Part shown: positions 16,615-25,541 of the stretch, in pieces
Numbering within the stretch: the stretch's first letter is position 1
Layout of the letters: every line of letters starts with the position of its first letter
From: Desulfobulbus propionicus
Lineage (GTDB): Bacteria > Desulfobacterota > Desulfobulbia > Desulfobulbales > Desulfobulbaceae
Assembly (NCBI GenBank): GCA_002747135.1
Contig: PDTE01000027.1
Span: 1 to 47,371, forward strand
Direction: 5' to 3'
Length of the DNA stretch: 47,371 nt
Notes under the pieces: generated by a model
What the model saw: the letters and a program-made list of their open reading frames with translations, nothing else
The model's database searches: none
What the model was told of the DNA's origin: nothing
Made by a program: the position numbers and the translations under genes

Positions 16615-17250
16615 CTATGTATGCTGGAGTGTTAAAGTGTCGCATACTGCCTGATATGAAATACTGCCTTCACGAATACATTGAATACTGTTGTTGCTGC
16701 ATTGTACCAGAGTAGAACCTGTTTTACCAGGTGTCTCGCCCCCATCAAGGATCAGATCAAGCTCTTGCGGGAACATCTGAACGACCTGTTTTGCCCTTGC
16801 AGCACCTTCACTGCCTGAAATATTGGCACTCGTTCCTGTAACTGGACGCTGAAAACGCCGCAGTATCTCTGCCGCTGACGGATGTGGAGACTGGCGGACT
16901 CCAACTGATCCGGTCTGCCCGGTCAATTCATTCGGAATATCCGGCCTTGCCTTGTGCACAAGGGTTAATGGCCCCGGCCAATAACATTTCGCAAGCCTTG
17001 TAAAGGTTTCAGCCACAGGTTCTGCAAGCAGGGATGCACATTGGGCCATCCCGGAAACCAGCAGCAGTATGGGCTGGCTGCGCTCTCTTTGCTTAACAGC
17101 GTACAACCGCTTAAGGGCAGCCCTGTTAAACGGATCTACCCCCAGTCCATAAAATGTTTCTGTAGGATATGCTATTATTCCCCCTGCACGCAGAATTGAA
17201 ACCGCCAGATCAATACTGCTGGAATCAATCTTTTTGATGGTTGTCGTCAC
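16615..17250 (-). CDS. tsaC: L-threonylcarbamoyladenylate synthase (Sua5/YciO/YrdC)
   Basis: 211 residues with the YrdC signature: GGIIAYPTETFYGLGVDP near the N-terminus, KQRERSQPILLLV, then WPGPLTLV and TGTSANISG. It makes threonylcarbamoyl-AMP for the t6A37 modification of tRNAs reading ANN codons. It lacks the extra C-terminal Sua5 domain, so the short TsaC type fits. The start is a GTG overlapping the purDE stop (GTGA), implying coupled translation. Confidence 0.92.
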   Translation of the reverse strand: MTTTIKKIDSSSIDLAVSILRAGGIIAYPTETFYGLGVDPFNRAALKRLYAVKQRERSQPILLLVSGMAQCASLLAEPVAETFTRLAKCYWPGPLTLVHKARPDIPNELTGQTGSVGVRQSPHPSAAEILRRFQRPVTGTSANISGSEGAARAKQVVQMFPQELDLILDGGETPGKTGSTLVQCSNNSIQCIREGSISYQAVCDTLTLQHT

Positions 17251-19019
17251 GTTGTCATTGTCTTGTTCTTCTCTGCAACCTGACGCTCCATTTCACGGGC
17301 GTGGTTCTGCAGTTTTTTCCTGAGTTCATTTTCTTCAATACCAATAATTCTGGCAGCAAGAACTGCGGCATTTTTTGCGCCAGCCTTGCCGATTCCCATA
17401 GTTGCCACAGGAATGCCGGGGGGCATTTGAACCGTGCTGAGCAGTGCATCCAGGCCGCCGAGTGACGAGGAATCAATTGGGACTCCGATCACAGGAAGCG
17501 TGGTATGTGCGGCAAGCACCCCTGCTAAATGAGCGGCCATTCCAGCACCGGCAATGATAACCTTCAGGCCTCTTGCTCTTGCTGTTTCAGCGTACGCAGC
17601 CGCCAGAGACGGACTGCGGTGAGCAGAAGCAATCTGTACTTCAGAGCTGATACCGAAAGTCTGCAGCATGTCGGCGGCAGCCCGCATTATGGGCAAATCA
17701 GAATCGCTGCCCATAACAATGCCAACTGATGGTGCTTTTTCCTTGTTAAGACGACGCAGGGCGCGGTGGCCAATGTCTTTTCGAAAATATGCACCTGTCC
17801 AGGTAATCTCCTCCACAGCCTTGTACGCAGAAGCCAGCGCCTTTTCAAGGGTTTGTCCTGTTGCGGTGACACCAAGAACGCGGCCTCCGCTGGTCACCGT
17901 TCTCCTGTTTTTTGTTGCTGTCCCCGCATGAAACACCTGAACGCCAGCAACCCTGGCAGCTTTGCCAAGCCCAGTTATAACCTTTCCTGTGGGATACTTG
18001 CCAGGGTAGCCTTCAGAGGCCATAACCACACAGACAGAGGGGCTGCTGTCAATGGAAAGTTCAAGTTTATTTAATTCGCCGTTAAGACAGTGTTCAAAGA
18101 TGTCAACAAGATCACTTTTCAATCGCATCAGCAAAGGCTGGCATTCCGGGTCACCAAAACGGCAATTGAACTCCAGCACATTAATGGTATCGCCATCAAT
18201 CATTAACCCTGCATAAAGCATTCCCCTGTAAGGTCTTCCCTCAGCTGCCATGCCGCGAACCACCGGGATCATGATCTCATTCATCACCCTCGTGGTCATT
18301 TTCCGGTCAAGCACAGGTGCAGGAGAATACGCCCCCATTCCGCCGGTGTTCGGCCCCCTGTCCCCTTCGAAGACAGCCTTATGATCCTGTGAAGATGGCA
18401 GAGGAAGAACGTTTTCCCCGTCAACAAAGGCAATAAATGAGGCTTCCTCGCCCAGGAGCAGTTCCTCAATGACAACAACGGAGCCGGCATCTCCAAAGAC
18501 CCTGTCATTCATCATGGCGTCAACAGCCTGTTTAGCCTGATCTTTCGTCTCAGCAAGCACTACCCCCTTACCGGCTGCAAGCCCATCCGCTTTCACCACG
18601 CAGGGAGCCCCTATGGTATCAATATACTTTTTGGCAGCATCAACCTCCCTAAAAGACCTGTATGAAGCACTTGGTATGTCGTATTTTTGCAAAAAATCCT
18701 TGGTAAAAGCCTTGCTTGCCTCAAGTTCTGCCGCTGCTTTTGATGGTCCAAAAATTCTAAGTCCCGTTTCCTCAAAGGTATCCACTATTCCCAGCGTTAA
18801 TGGTTCCTCCGGGCCGACAATAGTCAGATCAATTGATTCAGCCAGGGCAAAATCACGTAATGCATCAATATCGTTTGCCTGCAGATCAACGCAAACAGCG
18901 TCCTTTTTGATACCGGCATTCCCTGGAGCACAGTATATCGTTTTCACTTTTGCAGACTGTTTCAGCTTCCAAACAAGCGAATGTTCCCTGCCCCCGCCGC
19001 CAATGACTAAAATTTTCAT
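17247..19019 (-). CDS. purDE: PurD-PurE fusion: GAR synthetase and N5-CAIR mutase
   Basis: 590 residues. Residues 1 to about 425 are PurD (phosphoribosylamine-glycine ligase): start MKILVIGGGGREHSLVWKL, ATP-grasp motifs KADGLAAGKGV, NTGGMGAYSP, EFNCRFGDPE. From about 432, GIVMGSDSDLP begins PurE, with SAHRSP and GAGMAAHLAG. The join (RRLNKEKAPSVGI) has no stop or frameshift. The enzymes catalyse steps 2 and 6 of purine synthesis and are normally separate. With the PurE domain, a PurK partner (or class II activity with CO2) is expected elsewhere. GAGAGG precedes the ATG. Heads the purDE-tsaC-hpt run. Confidence 0.95.
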   Translation of the reverse strand: MKILVIGGGGREHSLVWKLKQSAKVKTIYCAPGNAGIKKDAVCVDLQANDIDALRDFALAESIDLTIVGPEEPLTLGIVDTFEETGLRIFGPSKAAAELEASKAFTKDFLQKYDIPSASYRSFREVDAAKKYIDTIGAPCVVKADGLAAGKGVVLAETKDQAKQAVDAMMNDRVFGDAGSVVVIEELLLGEEASFIAFVDGENVLPLPSSQDHKAVFEGDRGPNTGGMGAYSPAPVLDRKMTTRVMNEIMIPVVRGMAAEGRPYRGMLYAGLMIDGDTINVLEFNCRFGDPECQPLLMRLKSDLVDIFEHCLNGELNKLELSIDSSPSVCVVMASEGYPGKYPTGKVITGLGKAARVAGVQVFHAGTATKNRRTVTSGGRVLGVTATGQTLEKALASAYKAVEEITWTGAYFRKDIGHRALRRLNKEKAPSVGIVMGSDSDLPIMRAAADMLQTFGISSEVQIASAHRSPSLAAAYAETARARGLKVIIAGAGMAAHLAGVLAAHTTLPVIGVPIDSSSLGGLDALLSTVQMPPGIPVATMGIGKAGAKNAAVLAARIIGIEENELRKKLQNHAREMERQVAEKNKTMTT

Positions 19020-19048
19020 ACTCTATCCTCTCAGGATTACACATTAAC

Positions 19049-19092
19049 CGAAACCGATCACGGGGAAGCACAGCCCCCATGACTGATTATAC
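19049..19092. repeat. Family D repeat fragment
   Basis: GATCACGGGGAAGCACAGC followed by CCCCATGACTGATT resembles the ends of the copies at 42237-42340 and 42893-42992; GGGG and CCCC can pair. It lies in the leader region of purDE. Confidence 0.5.
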
Positions 19093-19100
19093 ACTTTTTC

Positions 19101-19128
19101 TTGACATAGCCTGAATTACTGGTAACCT
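19101..19128 (+). promoter_or_regulatory. Sigma-70 type promoter for the TetR gene
   Basis: TTGACA (19101-19106), 16 bases, then TAACCT (19123-19128). The -35 box is perfect and the -10 moderate. It lies about 70 bases before ATG 19200. Confidence 0.5.
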
Positions 19129-19199
19129 TAGAATGAGCAGCCATTCATTTTCCTTTCGCTTCTCATTGTGTTTACATACAAATAACAGGTTACACCTTT

Positions 19200-19811
19200 A
19201 TGAGATCCATTGATAAACATAAAAAAATAATCCGCGCAGCGACCAAAGTTTTTGCCCAAAAAGGTTTTTTTAATGCCAGGATTTCAGACATTGCCAAAGA
19301 GGCAAAAATTGCCGATGGAACAATTTATCTCTATTTCAAAAATAAATTTGACATCCTTATCTCTGTTTTTGAAGAGGAAATTGGAAAGCTGATCGAGCAA
19401 ACCACGGTGTTACTTGAACAGGAACCAGAGCCTCAAAAAAAACTGGAGATATTTATAGCAAAGCATCTTGAAGAAATGAAAAAAAACCGCCACCTGGCCG
19501 AGGTGATTCACATTGAGCTGCGACAGACTCATAAGCTTATCAAGGAATATCGAAAAAAAGTCTTCAGTAAATACCTGAACATACTTGCCAACATAATACG
19601 TGAAGGTCAGAGAAAGAACATTTTCCGTAAAGATGTCAGTCCTGAGCTGGTAAAACAGATAATTTTCGGATCATTGGATGAAATATCAAGGATCTGGGGA
19701 ATCAGCAATGAAACAGAGAGAGAAGAAATATCTTTGGCAGAAGTCAACACCCAGCTGACAAAGCTTTTTTTGCGTGGGCTCCTCATCTCTGAGGAGCATC
19801 ACAACTCATAG
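19200..19811 (+). CDS. TetR/AcrR family transcriptional regulator
   Basis: 203 residues. The N-terminal helix-turn-helix is clear: IIRAATKVFAQKGFFNARI, then DIAKEAKIADGTIYLYFKNK. The C-terminal ligand domain is helical and resembles fatty-acid-responsive TetR members, but that is only an impression. No target operon is adjacent: downstream is convergent greA, upstream divergent purDE. The ligand is unknown. Confidence 0.88.
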   Translation: MRSIDKHKKIIRAATKVFAQKGFFNARISDIAKEAKIADGTIYLYFKNKFDILISVFEEEIGKLIEQTTVLLEQEPEPQKKLEIFIAKHLEEMKKNRHLAEVIHIELRQTHKLIKEYRKKVFSKYLNILANIIREGQRKNIFRKDVSPELVKQIIFGSLDEISRIWGISNETEREEISLAEVNTQLTKLFLRGLLISEEHHNS

Positions 19812-19812
19812 A

Positions 19813-19879
19813 CAACTGATCACAGGCACTACATCCTTGCCCCATCACAACTCTGTCGCACCCGTGACCGGGTTACACG
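19813..19879. repeat. Family E repeat copy 2
   Basis: TGATCACAGGCACTACATCC, then TTGCCCCATCACAA and CCGTGACCGGGTTACACG. The same order of segments occurs at 10562-10634. Confidence 0.55.
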
Positions 19880-19904
19880 CACAGTTTTCCAGCAGCCACC
19901 CTGA

Positions 19905-20033
19905 TTTCCCTTTGTCTACGTCTGTACCTGCTTCCAGCCCGCCCTGATCCGGGCAAGTGTGATTGGCAGCTATCGCCCCGCTGCGGGGTCAATTGTGAGT
20001 GGCCGAAAATAAGTGGCCAGGGAGCAGTTACTC
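19905..20033 (+). repeat. Family B repeat, left end missing
   Basis: Contains CTGATCCGGGCAAG, GGCAGCTATCGCCCC and the right end GGAGCAGTTAC. Unlike most family B copies it lies between convergent genes (tetR and greA) and not upstream of a start codon. Confidence 0.7.
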
Positions 20034-20052
20034 CCGGATTGCAAACAGCGTC

Positions 20053-20538
20053 TCACTCCATAACGCCCCGGCTGATTTCAACTATTTCAAATTCTCTGGA
20101 ACCGCCGGGTGTTTTAGCTACCACTTCATCCCCTACTTCCTTGCCGAGAACGGATTTTCCCAAGGGAGAACTCACTGAAATAGACCCTTTCTTGACATCC
20201 GATTCATCTGCGCCAAGAAGTTGATAGGTGATTTCTTCATCGGTATCCATGTCCACCAGGGAAACAACAGTTCCAAACACGACTCTTTCAGTAGAGACTT
20301 TCGTGCAATCAATAACTTCTGCCCGGCCAACCTTGTCCTTTAATTCCATGATGCGCCCTTCAAGCATGCCTTGCCGTTCTTTTGCGGCATGATATTCCGC
20401 ATTCTCACTTAAATCGCCATGTCCTCGGGCAACTTCTATGGCTTTCACTGTCTCTGGCCTTTCAACCCTTTCCAGGCGCTCCAATTCACCGCGCAGTTGT
20501 TGATAGCCTGTCTTAGACATTGGTATTCGTACAACCAT
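20053..20538 (-). CDS. greA: Transcription elongation factor GreA
   Basis: 161 residues. An N-terminal coiled coil (LRGELERLERVERPE to MELKDKV) carries the acidic tip sequence HGDLSENAEYHAAKE; the C-terminal FKBP-like domain ends SPLGKSVLGKEVGDEV. GreA stimulates RNA cleavage in backtracked RNA polymerase. The ATG follows GAGG at good spacing. The conserved start is a few residues in (IPMSKTGYQQL). Monocistronic as far as seen. Confidence 0.96.
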   Translation of the reverse strand: MVVRIPMSKTGYQQLRGELERLERVERPETVKAIEVARGHGDLSENAEYHAAKERQGMLEGRIMELKDKVGRAEVIDCTKVSTERVVFGTVVSLVDMDTDEEITYQLLGADESDVKKGSISVSSPLGKSVLGKEVGDEVVAKTPGGSREFEIVEISRGVME

Positions 20539-20662
20539 TGAGTAAACCTCTTAAAAATATATGGGTAAGTATTATTTTCAGTACATGTCACCTGATCAAT
20601 CCGATTAAACGAAACCGCAGGCGTAGTTGCGCTACGTTGAGGCTTATGCGAGTGAGGATCGA

Positions 20663-20830
20663 CGAGTGCCCTGTCAACGCAGCTCTGCCGCATCCTGCTT
20701 GTCTTTTTCAGTCCTTATGCAGCCTTGCCCTGGGTCACAGAGCACTACTATGCAACGCAGGACAAGACGCCATAAGGACAAGAACAATCCGGCGCACTAT
20801 CCTGACACTTCAGCGTTGACAGGACACGAG
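20663..20830 (+). repeat. Family A repeat, full copy (168 bp)
   Basis: Left end GTGCCCTGTCAACGC, right end CAGCGTTGACAGGACACGAG. A direct CGAG flanks both sides if the element is counted from TG to CA, a possible 4-base target duplication. It lies between greA and the TPR gene. Confidence 0.85.
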
Positions 20831-20867
20831 AGATGACCTTAAAAAGAGATGTAAAAAAAGGTAATCT

Positions 20868-22172
20868 TTACTCCAGACTCCTGAGTATAACCAGCTCCCT
20901 GGTTCGTTCCTGCGTCTTCAACAGGGTTTTGAGTTCTTTTAACAACGGGTCATCTTCGGGTATATCAGCAGCAGCAACCAGGAGCATATCGGCAAGTTCG
21001 GCAAAGTTCTTTTTCTTGCGTAACATGTCCGCCATACTTCTGAAAATCTCAAGCCTGTTGTCGGTAAATTGACTTAAATCGTCCCACAGTAACCGAGAAC
21101 CGCTGTTTTCAACAAGAGCCAGCATTTCTTCGGCAAACTGCCGCAAAGCAAGCTGATAGAGCTTCTGCATCTCGACATTATCAGGTTCCTGCTTGACCAG
21201 TATATTACAGATGCTCATTGCCTTGTCATTTCTACCCTTATCAAGGTACAGCATAACCATTCGTAACAGAAATGAAACAGGAACATCATCGGCGTAGCGC
21301 TGAACATTCTCCAGATGATGCAATTCCATATCATGGTTACCACAGCCTTTATAGTGCTCCGCCAGGGCTTTATGTGCCAGAATATTCTCTTTATCCAGTT
21401 CGACCAGCCTTTGCCAGCAGACTCCTGCTTCCTGCTCACGCCCCAGCCTGTACGCCACCTGGGCGAGCGCAGTTAATATCCTGGTATTTCTCCTGTTTTT
21501 CAGGTGAGCCCGCTGTAATAAATAAAAGGCCCTGTCAAGCTCACCTGCCTGATAACTGAGCATGGCGGTCATTTCCAAATACCTGATATTATCAGGATAC
21601 TTGACAAGCAAGCTGTTGGCAAAGGCAAGCGCTTGCTGAAATTTTTTTTGCGCAGCAAGAGAACGGGCCAACCCGTCAAGTACCTTATCCTGAAGAGACG
21701 AAGGCAGCTGCATGGCCGCCAGCTTACGATACTGGATGACTGCCTGTTCACTGTTTCCGGCTTGCAGGGCTATTTCTGCCTGGCACAAAAGATATTTGCT
21801 CTTCCCTTCACCCTGGGCGAGCAGGATATTGAGCTCTTTTTCTGCCTGCTGCCACTCTTTCAGATGGAGCAAGACAGCAGTCAGCTCCCATCGCGCCTCA
21901 TCAAGATTCGGTTTTTTATTCAACAATGCGGTATAAACGGTTACTGCCTTGTCGTATTGCTGGTTACGTGAAAGCTCTCTGGCCTCATCCCACATAGCTT
22001 TCCAGAGAGGAACGGTTTCAGAAAAGGCAACAATATCCCGCTCAGGAACCAGTTGAAGCAAGCCAGTCTGACCTTCCTCAGCAGCAATAACCTGAATATT
22101 GCCGGCATACATTGCAAGACAACCAGCCGTCAGGACAGCACTAAAACGTTTTATTCCCTGTTTACCTGCCAT
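20868..22172 (-). CDS. Exported tetratricopeptide-repeat protein
   Basis: From ATG 22172, 434 residues. An N-terminal hydrophobic signal (FSAVLTAGCLAMYAGNIQVIAA) precedes the mature part. Helical repeats of about 34 residues follow, for example ARELSRNQQYDKAVTVYTAL, AEIALQAGNSEQAVIQYRKL and AQVAYRLGREQEAGVCWQRL; eight or more TPR-like units can be counted. This is an outer-face scaffold of unknown partner, possibly in polysaccharide or envelope assembly given the sugar-aminotransferase type gene next to it. An upstream ATG at 22205 falls inside a family B repeat and is less likely. No good ribosome binding site is visible. Confidence 0.8.
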   Translation of the reverse strand: MAGKQGIKRFSAVLTAGCLAMYAGNIQVIAAEEGQTGLLQLVPERDIVAFSETVPLWKAMWDEARELSRNQQYDKAVTVYTALLNKKPNLDEARWELTAVLLHLKEWQQAEKELNILLAQGEGKSKYLLCQAEIALQAGNSEQAVIQYRKLAAMQLPSSLQDKVLDGLARSLAAQKKFQQALAFANSLLVKYPDNIRYLEMTAMLSYQAGELDRAFYLLQRAHLKNRRNTRILTALAQVAYRLGREQEAGVCWQRLVELDKENILAHKALAEHYKGCGNHDMELHHLENVQRYADDVPVSFLLRMVMLYLDKGRNDKAMSICNILVKQEPDNVEMQKLYQLALRQFAEEMLALVENSGSRLLWDDLSQFTDNRLEIFRSMADMLRKKKNFAELADMLLVAAADIPEDDPLLKELKTLLKTQERTRELVILRSLE

Positions 22173-22197
22173 GTAAAGTCTACACACCCGTATTCCA

Positions 22198-22354
22198 ATA
22201 ACCACTCACAGGGCACGTTCCACCCTGGTTTTCCTCGTTTCACGCCTGTAACAGCTCTCAGGCTGCCCAGATTTGGGCAAGCACGATTGCCTGCCAGACA
22301 AGAGTATACGGCTAATCGTGAGCACCAGAAAATGAGAGAGCTGGGAGCTGTTAC
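22198..22354 (+). repeat. Family B repeat, full copy, upstream of the TPR gene
   Basis: Left end TAACCACTCACAGGGCACG; middle CAGATTTGGGCAAGCACGA; right end GGGAGCTGTTAC. Its left end is 26 bases from the start codon of the minus-strand TPR gene. Confidence 0.85.
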
Positions 22355-22356
22355 TT

Positions 22357-23541
22357 TTAATGATAAAAGGCCTTTATCTGCTCAACAACATGCCTGAGCT
22401 GCTCATCTGAAAGCTCAGGGTAAATGGGTAAGGCCAGAGTTTTTTTCGCAGCCTCTTCTGCAACAGGACAAGAAGGCTGCTTCGAGAGTGAATACTCCTT
22501 CAAACATTCCTGCTGATGGAGGCAGAGAGGGTAATAAATTTCACACCCGATTGACTGGGCGGCAAGATGCTTTCGTAACTGGTCTCTTTGCGGAACCTGA
22601 ATAACAAACTGATTATAAATGTGATAATTATGCTTTTCAGCCTCTGCCTTCCTGCTGAAAACTGCCTGCGGAAGCGATACCGGGTTATCTGCCAGGCCGA
22701 TGTCAGTAAATAAATCCATATAGGTTTGAGCATTTTTACGCCGCTGCCTGTGCCAGGACTCAAGATACTGTAGCTTTACCGAAAGTACCGCTGCCTGTAC
22801 CGCAGCCAATCGAAAATTTCCCCCAACCCTGGAATGATAATATTTAGGGTCGGCACCATGATTTCGGTTTGAACGAAGCGTTTCAGCCAGCTTCGGGTCC
22901 GCAGTAGTCACGAGTCCCCCGTCTCCCAGACAGCCTAGATTTTTACTTGGAAAAAAAGAAAAACATCCCGCATCTCCCATGCTTCCAGATTTCTTCCAGC
23001 GGACCAGTGCCCCGTCTTCACAAGGGTATTCAGCCCCTATCGATTGAGCCGCATCTTCAATGATATACGCATCGTGTTCTCTTGCAGTTGCCTGAATCGG
23101 TTTCATGTCAGCACATTGTCCATACAGATGGACAGGGATAATTGCCTTTATCGGCTTGCCCTTTTTTCTCTGTTCTTCAGCCAGCTCGGCAATTTTTTCT
23201 GGATCAATATTGAGTGAGTCTGGTTCAACATCTGCAAAAACAGGGATTGCCCCAACCCTGAGTATAACACCCATGGTGGCAAAAAAACTAAATGGCGTTG
23301 TTACTACCCGGTCACCTGGCCCTATACCAAGAGACATCAAGGAAGCCAGGAGAGCATCAGTACCGCTTGAGACCCCGACCGCTTCAGGAACATTTAAATA
23401 GGAAGCAGCTGCCTGCTCAAACTCTGTGACAGAAGGGCCAAGGATGTAGCGGGTGGAGTCAATGACGCCGGTAACAGCTTCAAGTATTTCCTCCCTGATT
23501 CCAGCTAACTGGGGACGTAAATCAAGTAAAGGTACATTCAT
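22357..23541 (-). CDS. DegT/DnrJ/EryC1/StrS-family PLP aminotransferase
   Basis: From ATG 23541, 394 residues opening MNVPLLDLRPQLAGI. Family hallmarks: VSSGTDALLASL, TPFSFFAT, DAAQSIGA and the PLP lysine in FSFFPSKNLGCLGDGG. These enzymes transaminate keto-sugars (for example nucleotide-linked 3- or 4-keto sugars) for O-antigen, capsule or glycan synthesis. No sugar epimerase or glycosyltransferase is adjacent, so the sugar cannot be named. The conserved start was chosen over an ATG six codons upstream. Confidence 0.93.
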   Translation of the reverse strand: MNVPLLDLRPQLAGIREEILEAVTGVIDSTRYILGPSVTEFEQAAASYLNVPEAVGVSSGTDALLASLMSLGIGPGDRVVTTPFSFFATMGVILRVGAIPVFADVEPDSLNIDPEKIAELAEEQRKKGKPIKAIIPVHLYGQCADMKPIQATAREHDAYIIEDAAQSIGAEYPCEDGALVRWKKSGSMGDAGCFSFFPSKNLGCLGDGGLVTTADPKLAETLRSNRNHGADPKYYHSRVGGNFRLAAVQAAVLSVKLQYLESWHRQRRKNAQTYMDLFTDIGLADNPVSLPQAVFSRKAEAEKHNYHIYNQFVIQVPQRDQLRKHLAAQSIGCEIYYPLCLHQQECLKEYSLSKQPSCPVAEEAAKKTLALPIYPELSDEQLRHVVEQIKAFYH

Positions 23542-23577
23542 AAAAAAATAGAGATACAAATAAAAGTTGATTTAAGG

Positions 23578-23681
23578 TGACTGCTCACAGGGCATGTTCC
23601 ACTTTGGTTTCATTTGCTTTCAGGCTGCCTGAATCTGGGCAAACCTGATCGCCCAAGGATGGGTGGCCAGAAAACAGTTAC
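23578..23681 (+). repeat. Family B repeat, shortened copy, upstream of the aminotransferase gene
   Basis: Left end GTGACTGCTCACAGGGCATG, right end AAAACAGTTAC. A middle section is missing. Its left end is 37 bases from the minus-strand start at 23541. Confidence 0.8.
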
Positions 23682-23701
23682 GATTTAGTAACAATTGAAA
23701 A

Positions 23702-24676
23702 TCATGAAGGTTTTTCAGCGACAATCATGTTTTCGCCCTGAATGAAATCCCGGATATCCGGCATTTCTTTTTCGAGCTGTTTTCTCAATTTGTTGAGAAG
23801 ATTGGCTTCGATCTGTCTGACTCGTTCTCTGGAAATGCTGAACTCATCAGCAATAGTCTGCAGGGTACGGGGTTCATCGCTGAGCAGACGTTCAGCAAGG
23901 ATAACCTGTTCTTTTTCATTGAGTTTATCATCCAGCCCGGCGAGCACTTCCATCAGACGACTGCGCATCTCCTGGCTGGCAACTATCTCTTCAACTCCCG
24001 GACCATCCTGAGGCAGAAAATTCTTTTGCTCGTCTTCCGAGTCGTTTCGGACCGGGGCTTCGAGGGAGACATCCCAGTTGTCCATGCGCTGGCCCATCTC
24101 GACAACTTCACTTTCCTTGACATTGAGCCGTTCAGCCAAAAGTCTGACTTCAGGTTGAAACCCTTGTGCCTCAAGGAGTTTTTTCTCTTTATTAAGGCTG
24201 AAAAAAAGCTTTCTCTGGGCCTGGGTGGTGCCAATTTTCACCAGACGCCAGTTATCCATGATAAACTTGAGAATATAGGCACGAATCCAGTAGGCAGCAT
24301 AATATGAAAACTTAACGCCTCGATAAGGATCAAATTTCTTTGTTGCCTGAACAAGTCCGACGTTACCTTCCTGAATAAGGTCCATGAAATTCTGCATCCA
24401 GTACTTCTGGAAATCCATGGCCACTTTGACCACCAGGCGCAAGTTAGATGAAACCAGCCGATAGGCAGCATCAGGGTCGCCGGTTTCCTGAAAGCGGACC
24501 GCCAGTTCCTCCGTCTCTTCACGATTGAGCAGTTCGTACTGGCTGATTTCCTGAAGATATCTGTGCAGTGCAGGATTACTGAGGGCGGGTAAATTATCTT
24601 CCTGTGAAGCGACTACCAGTGGATGGTGCTTGACATCATCTGGATTGAGCTGCTCAGGCTTGTCGGTTGATGACAT
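23702..24676 (-). CDS. rpoH: RNA polymerase sigma-32-type factor RpoH
   Basis: 324 residues. Region 1.2/2: NPALHRYLQEISQYELL, then RLVSSNLRLVVKVAMDF and NFMDLIQEGNVGLVQATKKFDP with SYYAAYWIRAYI (2.3-2.4). The RpoH box is AQRKLFFSLNKEK. Region 4 ends TIADEFSISRERVRQIEA. Directs transcription of heat-shock genes in proteobacteria. AAAGAAG lies before the ATG. A family B repeat sits 81 bases upstream in the leader. Confidence 0.95.
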   Translation of the reverse strand: MSSTDKPEQLNPDDVKHHPLVVASQEDNLPALSNPALHRYLQEISQYELLNREETEELAVRFQETGDPDAAYRLVSSNLRLVVKVAMDFQKYWMQNFMDLIQEGNVGLVQATKKFDPYRGVKFSYYAAYWIRAYILKFIMDNWRLVKIGTTQAQRKLFFSLNKEKKLLEAQGFQPEVRLLAERLNVKESEVVEMGQRMDNWDVSLEAPVRNDSEDEQKNFLPQDGPGVEEIVASQEMRSRLMEVLAGLDDKLNEKEQVILAERLLSDEPRTLQTIADEFSISRERVRQIEANLLNKLRKQLEKEMPDIRDFIQGENMIVAEKPS

Positions 24677-24756
24677 AACTTCTTTCCATACTCTATGAAT
24701 CCCGAATAAAAAACCGGGGAGAAAAGGTAGATTATCCCGGGAAACAAAACTAATCA

Positions 24757-24915
24757 GTAACTGCTCACAGGGTATGTATCACCCTGGTCTCACTTGCTTT
24801 TAAGCCTGTAAACGCTTTCATCTTGCCCAGATTCGGGCAAGCACGACTGGCAGCTATAGCCCCTCTGTGCGGCAGATCGTGATCGCCTGAAGATGGGTGA
24901 GCTGGAGAGCAGTTA
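24757..24915 (+). repeat. Family B repeat, best full copy (159 bp), upstream of rpoH
   Basis: Ends GTAACTGCTCACAGGG and GAGAGCAGTTAC are inverted over about ten bases. Inside, CTTGCCCAGATTCGGGCAAG is a 7-bp hairpin, and CAGGGTATGTATCACCCTG is a second. This copy is used as the reference for the family. Confidence 0.9.
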
Positions 24916-24924
24916 CACTCAGTA

Positions 24925-25017
24925 CATGAAAGTCTCCCGACGGAAGCAATATCCATCCCTTACCGAAGTGGCGGGCTTTCATGGTTTCCTTGTGGCTGGC
25001 AACACTGATCCAGCCAT
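24925..25017 (+). pseudogene. Small gene remnant, paralogous to 231-323
   Basis: Begins MKVSRRKQYPSLTEV directly after the family B copy. It is ungapped in the same frame as the remnant at 231. After codon 31 the similarity ends. Not recognised; no ribosome binding site. Confidence 0.35.
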
Positions 25018-25249
25018 TATGGTCAGGGTAAAAGGAAAGAAATACCTTGCCCTGTTTTTTACGAGCTCCATCTTACAATATTCTTTTTTTTTTTTCACTT
25101 TATTAAAGGGTGTTGAAACAATCAATCTATCTCTTTGAAACTGCGTTGCCTTGAAAGAAAAAGATTCTAACCTGTTTTACACAGAACTACAAAGAGTTAC
25201 ACTGATATTTTCAACCCAATTTATCAGTACCTTGCTCTTAAAAAGCTGC

Positions 25250-25403
25250 CATAAAAAACAAGAAAATTTTTCGACGGTTTCGTGAATATTGGCTGGCAAA
25301 GAGTTGTTGCCGTTTTAGTGTTCTGATGAGTATCCGCATTAGTGACTTACGCCTCACTTCCTGTCATAAAAAACAAGAAAGTATTTGAGGTGTAAGGCCT
25401 CGG
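25250..25403. repeat. Direct repeats and hairpin in the lepA upstream region
   Basis: CATAAAAAACAAGAAA occurs at 25250-25265 and again at 25365-25380. Around the second copy TTACGCCTCA faces TGAGGTGTAA, allowing a hairpin with one G-T pair. This could be part of the lepA leader or an old insertion. Confidence 0.55.
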
Positions 25404-25541
25404 CCTCCTGGGTTGCTGGTTTTCCGCGTTAGACAGTATTCTGTAAAAACAAAATTCTGGAGCGTTTTATTTTTTGGTTGGTTATGCTACATATATTCGC
25501 TTCTACAATCGGCCTTCACCTATATCACCTGCAGCACGCGC

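Larger units (their letters stand above)
24677..25541. other. Divergent intergenic region between rpoH and lepA
   Basis: 865 bases without an intact gene. It holds a family B copy (24757-24915), a gene remnant (24925-25017), and close to lepA a 16-base direct repeat and a hairpin. The open frame 25413-25541 in front of lepA is hydrophobic but is not part of the conserved protein. Confidence 0.6.

Noticed and set aside
25413..25541. N-terminal extension of LepA
   Set aside because: LepA orthologues start at MKNIRNF; the extra 43 residues include repeat-associated DNA and no binding site.
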